Shown: positions 5,809-8,027 of the stretch, piece by piece
Position numbering within the stretch: position 1 is the stretch's first letter
Layout: each line of letters begins with the position of its first letter
NCBI GenBank assembly: GCA_021641325.1
Contig: JAJXPD010000022.1
Location: forward strand, 9,067 to 17,093
Direction of reading: 5' to 3'
Source: Opitutales bacterium
GTDB taxonomy: Bacteria; Verrucomicrobiota; Verrucomicrobiia; Opitutales; Intestinicryptomonadaceae
DNA: 8,027 nt
The notes under the pieces: model-generated
The model's database searches: none
Told to the model about the DNA's origin: nothing
The model's input: the letters and a program-made list of their open reading frames with translations, nothing else
Made by a program: the position numbers and the translations under genes

Positions 5809-7956
5809 ATGGAACAGAAATACAGCGTAGAGGTTAAAGACCTCGGCATAACAATCTCGACGGGAACAATCGCAAAACAGGCGAACGGTTCCGTCACAAT
5901 CAGCTTGGGAGAAACGACGCTCCTCGTCAACGCGACCGCCGCAGGCGCGCTTCGCGACGGGCAGGACTTCTTCCCTCTTACCGTCGATTACCGCGAAACT
6001 TTCTCGGCGGCGGGCAAATTCCCCGGCGGCTACTTCAAGCGCGAAGGCCGTCCGAGCGAAAAGGAAATCCTCACTTCGCGCCTTTGCGACCGTCCGCTTC
6101 GCCCGCTCTTCCCCAAGGGCTTCATGAACGAAGTTCAGGTTATCGGTCTGCTCCTCTCCGCCGACATGGTTAACGAGCCCGACATTCTCATGGTAAACGG
6201 CGCGTCGGCGGCAATGCTCATTTCCGACATTCCGTGGAACGGCCCCGTCGGCTGTATCCGCCTCGGCGAAATCGACGGCCAGTTCGTCGTAAACCCCACG
6301 CACGAGCAAATGCTCGACTCTACCCTCGACCTCATCTACGTCGGCAACGAGCGCGAAATGATGATGATTGAAGGTTCGGCGGAACAGATTCCCGTTGACC
6401 GCTTTGTCGAAGCCCTTGAATTTGCGCAGAAGGAAATCCAGAAGATTATCGACGCGCAAAAGGAGCTTGCAAAGCTCTGCGGCAAGCAGAAAAAGGAATT
6501 TCCGCTCGTCGTCTGCAAGCCCGAAATTCTCGACATGTGCAAGGATTTTGTCGGCGGCAGACTGCTCGAAGCCGTCTTCCAGGACAACAAGCTCAAGCGT
6601 CAGGCCGACGTCGACGCGCTCATGAACGAAACCGCCGAAGCCGTCAAGGCGAAAATCGGCGAAGAGGAATTCGACATGGCGCAAATTAAAATGGCGTTCG
6701 AAGTTCTCCAAGAGGAAGTCTACCGCGAAAACATTCTCGACGCGGGCAAGCGTTGCGACGGCCGCTCCTACACCGACCTCCGCCCCATTTGGTGCAAGAC
6801 CAACGTTCTGCCCCGCGTTCACGGAAGCGCGATTTTCACCCGCGGCGAAACTCAGGCTCTCGTCATGACCACCCTCGGCACGAGCAAGGACTTTCAGGAG
6901 CTTGACGGACTCACGGGAGGCACAAAGCAAAAGTCGTTCATTCTGCACTACAACTTCCCGCCTTACTCGGTCGGCGAAACGGGTCGCTTCGGCACTCCCG
7001 GACGCCGCGAAATCGGTCACGGCGCGCTGGCGGAACGCTCGCTTCTGCCCGTTCTACCCTCGGAGGACGAATTCCCCTACGCAATCCGCGTCGTCTCCGA
7101 AATCATGGAGTCGAACGGTTCTACGTCGATGGCTTCCGTCTGCGGCGGCTGCCTGAGCCTCATGGACGCGGGCGTTCCGATTGAAACCCCCGTTGCTGGC
7201 ATCAGCTGCGGCTTGGTAACGCGCTTCGACGAAAACGGCAAGCTGCTCAAGCACGTCGTTCTCACCGACATCATCGGCGCGGAAGACCACTTCGGCGACA
7301 TGGACTTCAAAATCTGCGGCACAAAGAACGGCATCACGGGCTTCCAACTCGACCTCAAAATTCAGGGTCTGCCCATGGACATCGCAAAGGAGGCAATCTA
7401 CCGCAACCGCGACACCAGAATGCAGATTCTCGACATCATGAAGGCTGAAATCGAAAAGCCGAACGCCGAGCTGAAACCCACCGCTCCCCGCATCAAGTCT
7501 CTTCAAATCGACCCCGACAAAATCGGCATGCTCATCGGCCCCGGAGGCAAGAACATTCGCCGCATAGTCGAAGTTTCCGGCGCGCAAATCGACGTCGACG
7601 ACGACAATCCCGGACGCGTTCTCGTCTACGCAACCAGCGCGGACTCCATGAACAGGGCTGTTTCCGAAATCGAGCTTGTAACGGGCGAAATCGAAGTCGG
7701 CAAGACATACCGCGGCATTGTGCGCTCCATCAAGGAATTTGGCGCGTTTGTCGAATGTCTTCCCGGCAAGGAGGGTCTTGTGCACATCTCCGAGTTGGCG
7801 GACTTCCGCGTAAACAAAACCGAGGACGTTTGCAAGCTTGGCGACGAAATCATTGTCAAGTGCATTGGCATTGACGACAAGGGTCGCGTAAAGCTTTCGC
7901 GCCGCGCGGCGCTCTGCGAGCAGCAAGGTATACCCTACGAACAGCGTGCAAGGTAG
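5809..7956 (+). CDS. pnp: Polyribonucleotide nucleotidyltransferase (PNPase)
   Basis: A 715-residue 3'-5' phosphorolytic exoribonuclease, normally a trimeric ring acting with the RNA degradosome. E. coli PNPase has 711 residues. Order: RNase PH-like core 1 (about 1-145, with [14 protein letters not shown] at 71-84), the all-helical domain (about 235-310), core 2 (about 316-545), KH (about 561-620, GPGG at 577-580) and S1 (about 628-698, ending [10 protein letters not shown]). The active site is intact: [15 protein letters not shown] (391-405), the phosphate-binding [13 protein letters not shown] (435-447), and [10 protein letters not shown] with Asp493, Asp499 and Lys501, matching E. coli Asp486, Asp492 and Lys494. 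ATG 5809 follows an A-rich AAGAAAGA without a strong Shine-Dalgarno sequence. Only about 17 residues follow S1, so no long degradosome tail is present. In E. coli pnp is co-transcribed with rpsO and autoregulated through RNase III processing. Confidence 0.98.
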   Translation: MEQKYSVEVKDLGITISTGTIAKQANGSVTISLGETTLLVNATAAGALRDGQDFFPLTVDYRETFSAAGKFPGGYFKREGRPSEKEILTSRLCDRPLRPLFPKGFMNEVQVIGLLLSADMVNEPDILMVNGASAAMLISDIPWNGPVGCIRLGEIDGQFVVNPTHEQMLDSTLDLIYVGNEREMMMIEGSAEQIPVDRFVEALEFAQKEIQKIIDAQKELAKLCGKQKKEFPLVVCKPEILDMCKDFVGGRLLEAVFQDNKLKRQADVDALMNETAEAVKAKIGEEEFDMAQIKMAFEVLQEEVYRENILDAGKRCDGRSYTDLRPIWCKTNVLPRVHGSAIFTRGETQALVMTTLGTSKDFQELDGLTGGTKQKSFILHYNFPPYSVGETGRFGTPGRREIGHGALAERSLLPVLPSEDEFPYAIRVVSEIMESNGSTSMASVCGGCLSLMDAGVPIETPVAGISCGLVTRFDENGKLLKHVVLTDIIGAEDHFGDMDFKICGTKNGITGFQLDLKIQGLPMDIAKEAIYRNRDTRMQILDIMKAEIEKPNAELKPTAPRIKSLQIDPDKIGMLIGPGGKNIRRIVEVSGAQIDVDDDNPGRVLVYATSADSMNRAVSEIELVTGEIEVGKTYRGIVRSIKEFGAFVECLPGKEGLVHISELADFRVNKTEDVCKLGDEIIVKCIGIDDKGRVKLSRRAALCEQQGIPYEQRAR

Positions 7957-7974
7957 CGCGAGTAGGTAGCGCGA
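7951..7974 (+). repeat. Tandem 11-bp repeat spanning the pnp stop
   Basis: AGGTAGCGCGA occurs at 7951-7961 and again at 7964-7974, a 13-base period. The first copy contains the pnp TAG stop codon. Nothing else is recognised from here to the window end, apart from an imperfect stem formed by 7977-7985 with 7992-8003, which lacks a T-tract. Confidence 0.8.
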
Positions 7975-8027
7975 ACCTGCGGGACTTGTTTGTTCCGTAG
8001 CAGAGTCATACTCGAAAACGAAAGGGG

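Noticed and set aside
5698..7020. 440-codon minus-strand open frame opposite pnp, and another at 7054-7926
   Set aside because: Codon bias of pnp removes stops from the antisense frame. No recognisable domain, and it overlaps an unmistakable gene.
7950..8027. Possible tRNA or terminator after pnp
   Set aside because: The text GGTAGCGCGA recalls a tRNA D-arm, but no acceptor, anticodon or T-arm can be built. The 7977-8003 stem has a 3-base bulge and no following T-run.

Overview
The window looks like ordinary chromosome from a GC-rich bacterium, most likely a Verrucomicrobiota member of the Opitutae/Opitutales type. This placement is an inference. It rests on a small secreted protein ending in a PEP-CTERM anchor (IPEP, a short hydrophobic segment, then RRRR), on weak Shine-Dalgarno signals throughout, and on general protein character. 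No rRNA or marker-gene comparison was possible. No mobile element, CRISPR array, tRNA or rRNA gene is visible.

Layout: (1) 1-1196, minus strand: purB (adenylosuccinate lyase), cut by the left edge. (2) 1268-2161, plus: a cytoplasmic protein whose middle is an uninterrupted run of xxNxG pentapeptides, flanked by modules that resemble those of phage and Firmicute pentapeptide proteins. (3) 2335-2982, minus: a HAD-superfamily phosphatase of the phosphoglycolate-phosphatase type with Asn in the second motif-I position. (4) 3039-4007, plus: a D-2-hydroxyacid dehydrogenase, divergent from the HAD gene and followed by a compact GNRA-loop terminator. (5) 4165-5040, plus: the PEP-CTERM surface protein, with its own TTGACA promoter, an internal G8 tract and a 19-bp terminator stem. 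(6) 5260-5372: a structured leader in front of rpsO. (7) 5373-5645 rpsO (ribosomal protein S15), two tandem hairpins, then 5809-7956 pnp (polynucleotide phosphorylase).

How the genes relate: rpsO-pnp is the widely conserved S15-PNPase pair. Here the leader can be drawn as a three-way junction ending just before the ribosome-binding region, the shape S15 recognises in 16S rRNA and in some known rpsO leaders. The HAD phosphatase and the dehydrogenase could together serve 2-carbon or 3-carbon acid salvage (phosphoglycolate/glyoxylate or hydroxypyruvate), but their substrates cannot be read from sequence. purB is housekeeping purine synthesis.

No wholly new multi-gene system is evident. The points most worth a second look are the rpsO leader structure, the xxNxG repeat protein, and the G8 tract in the surface-protein gene.
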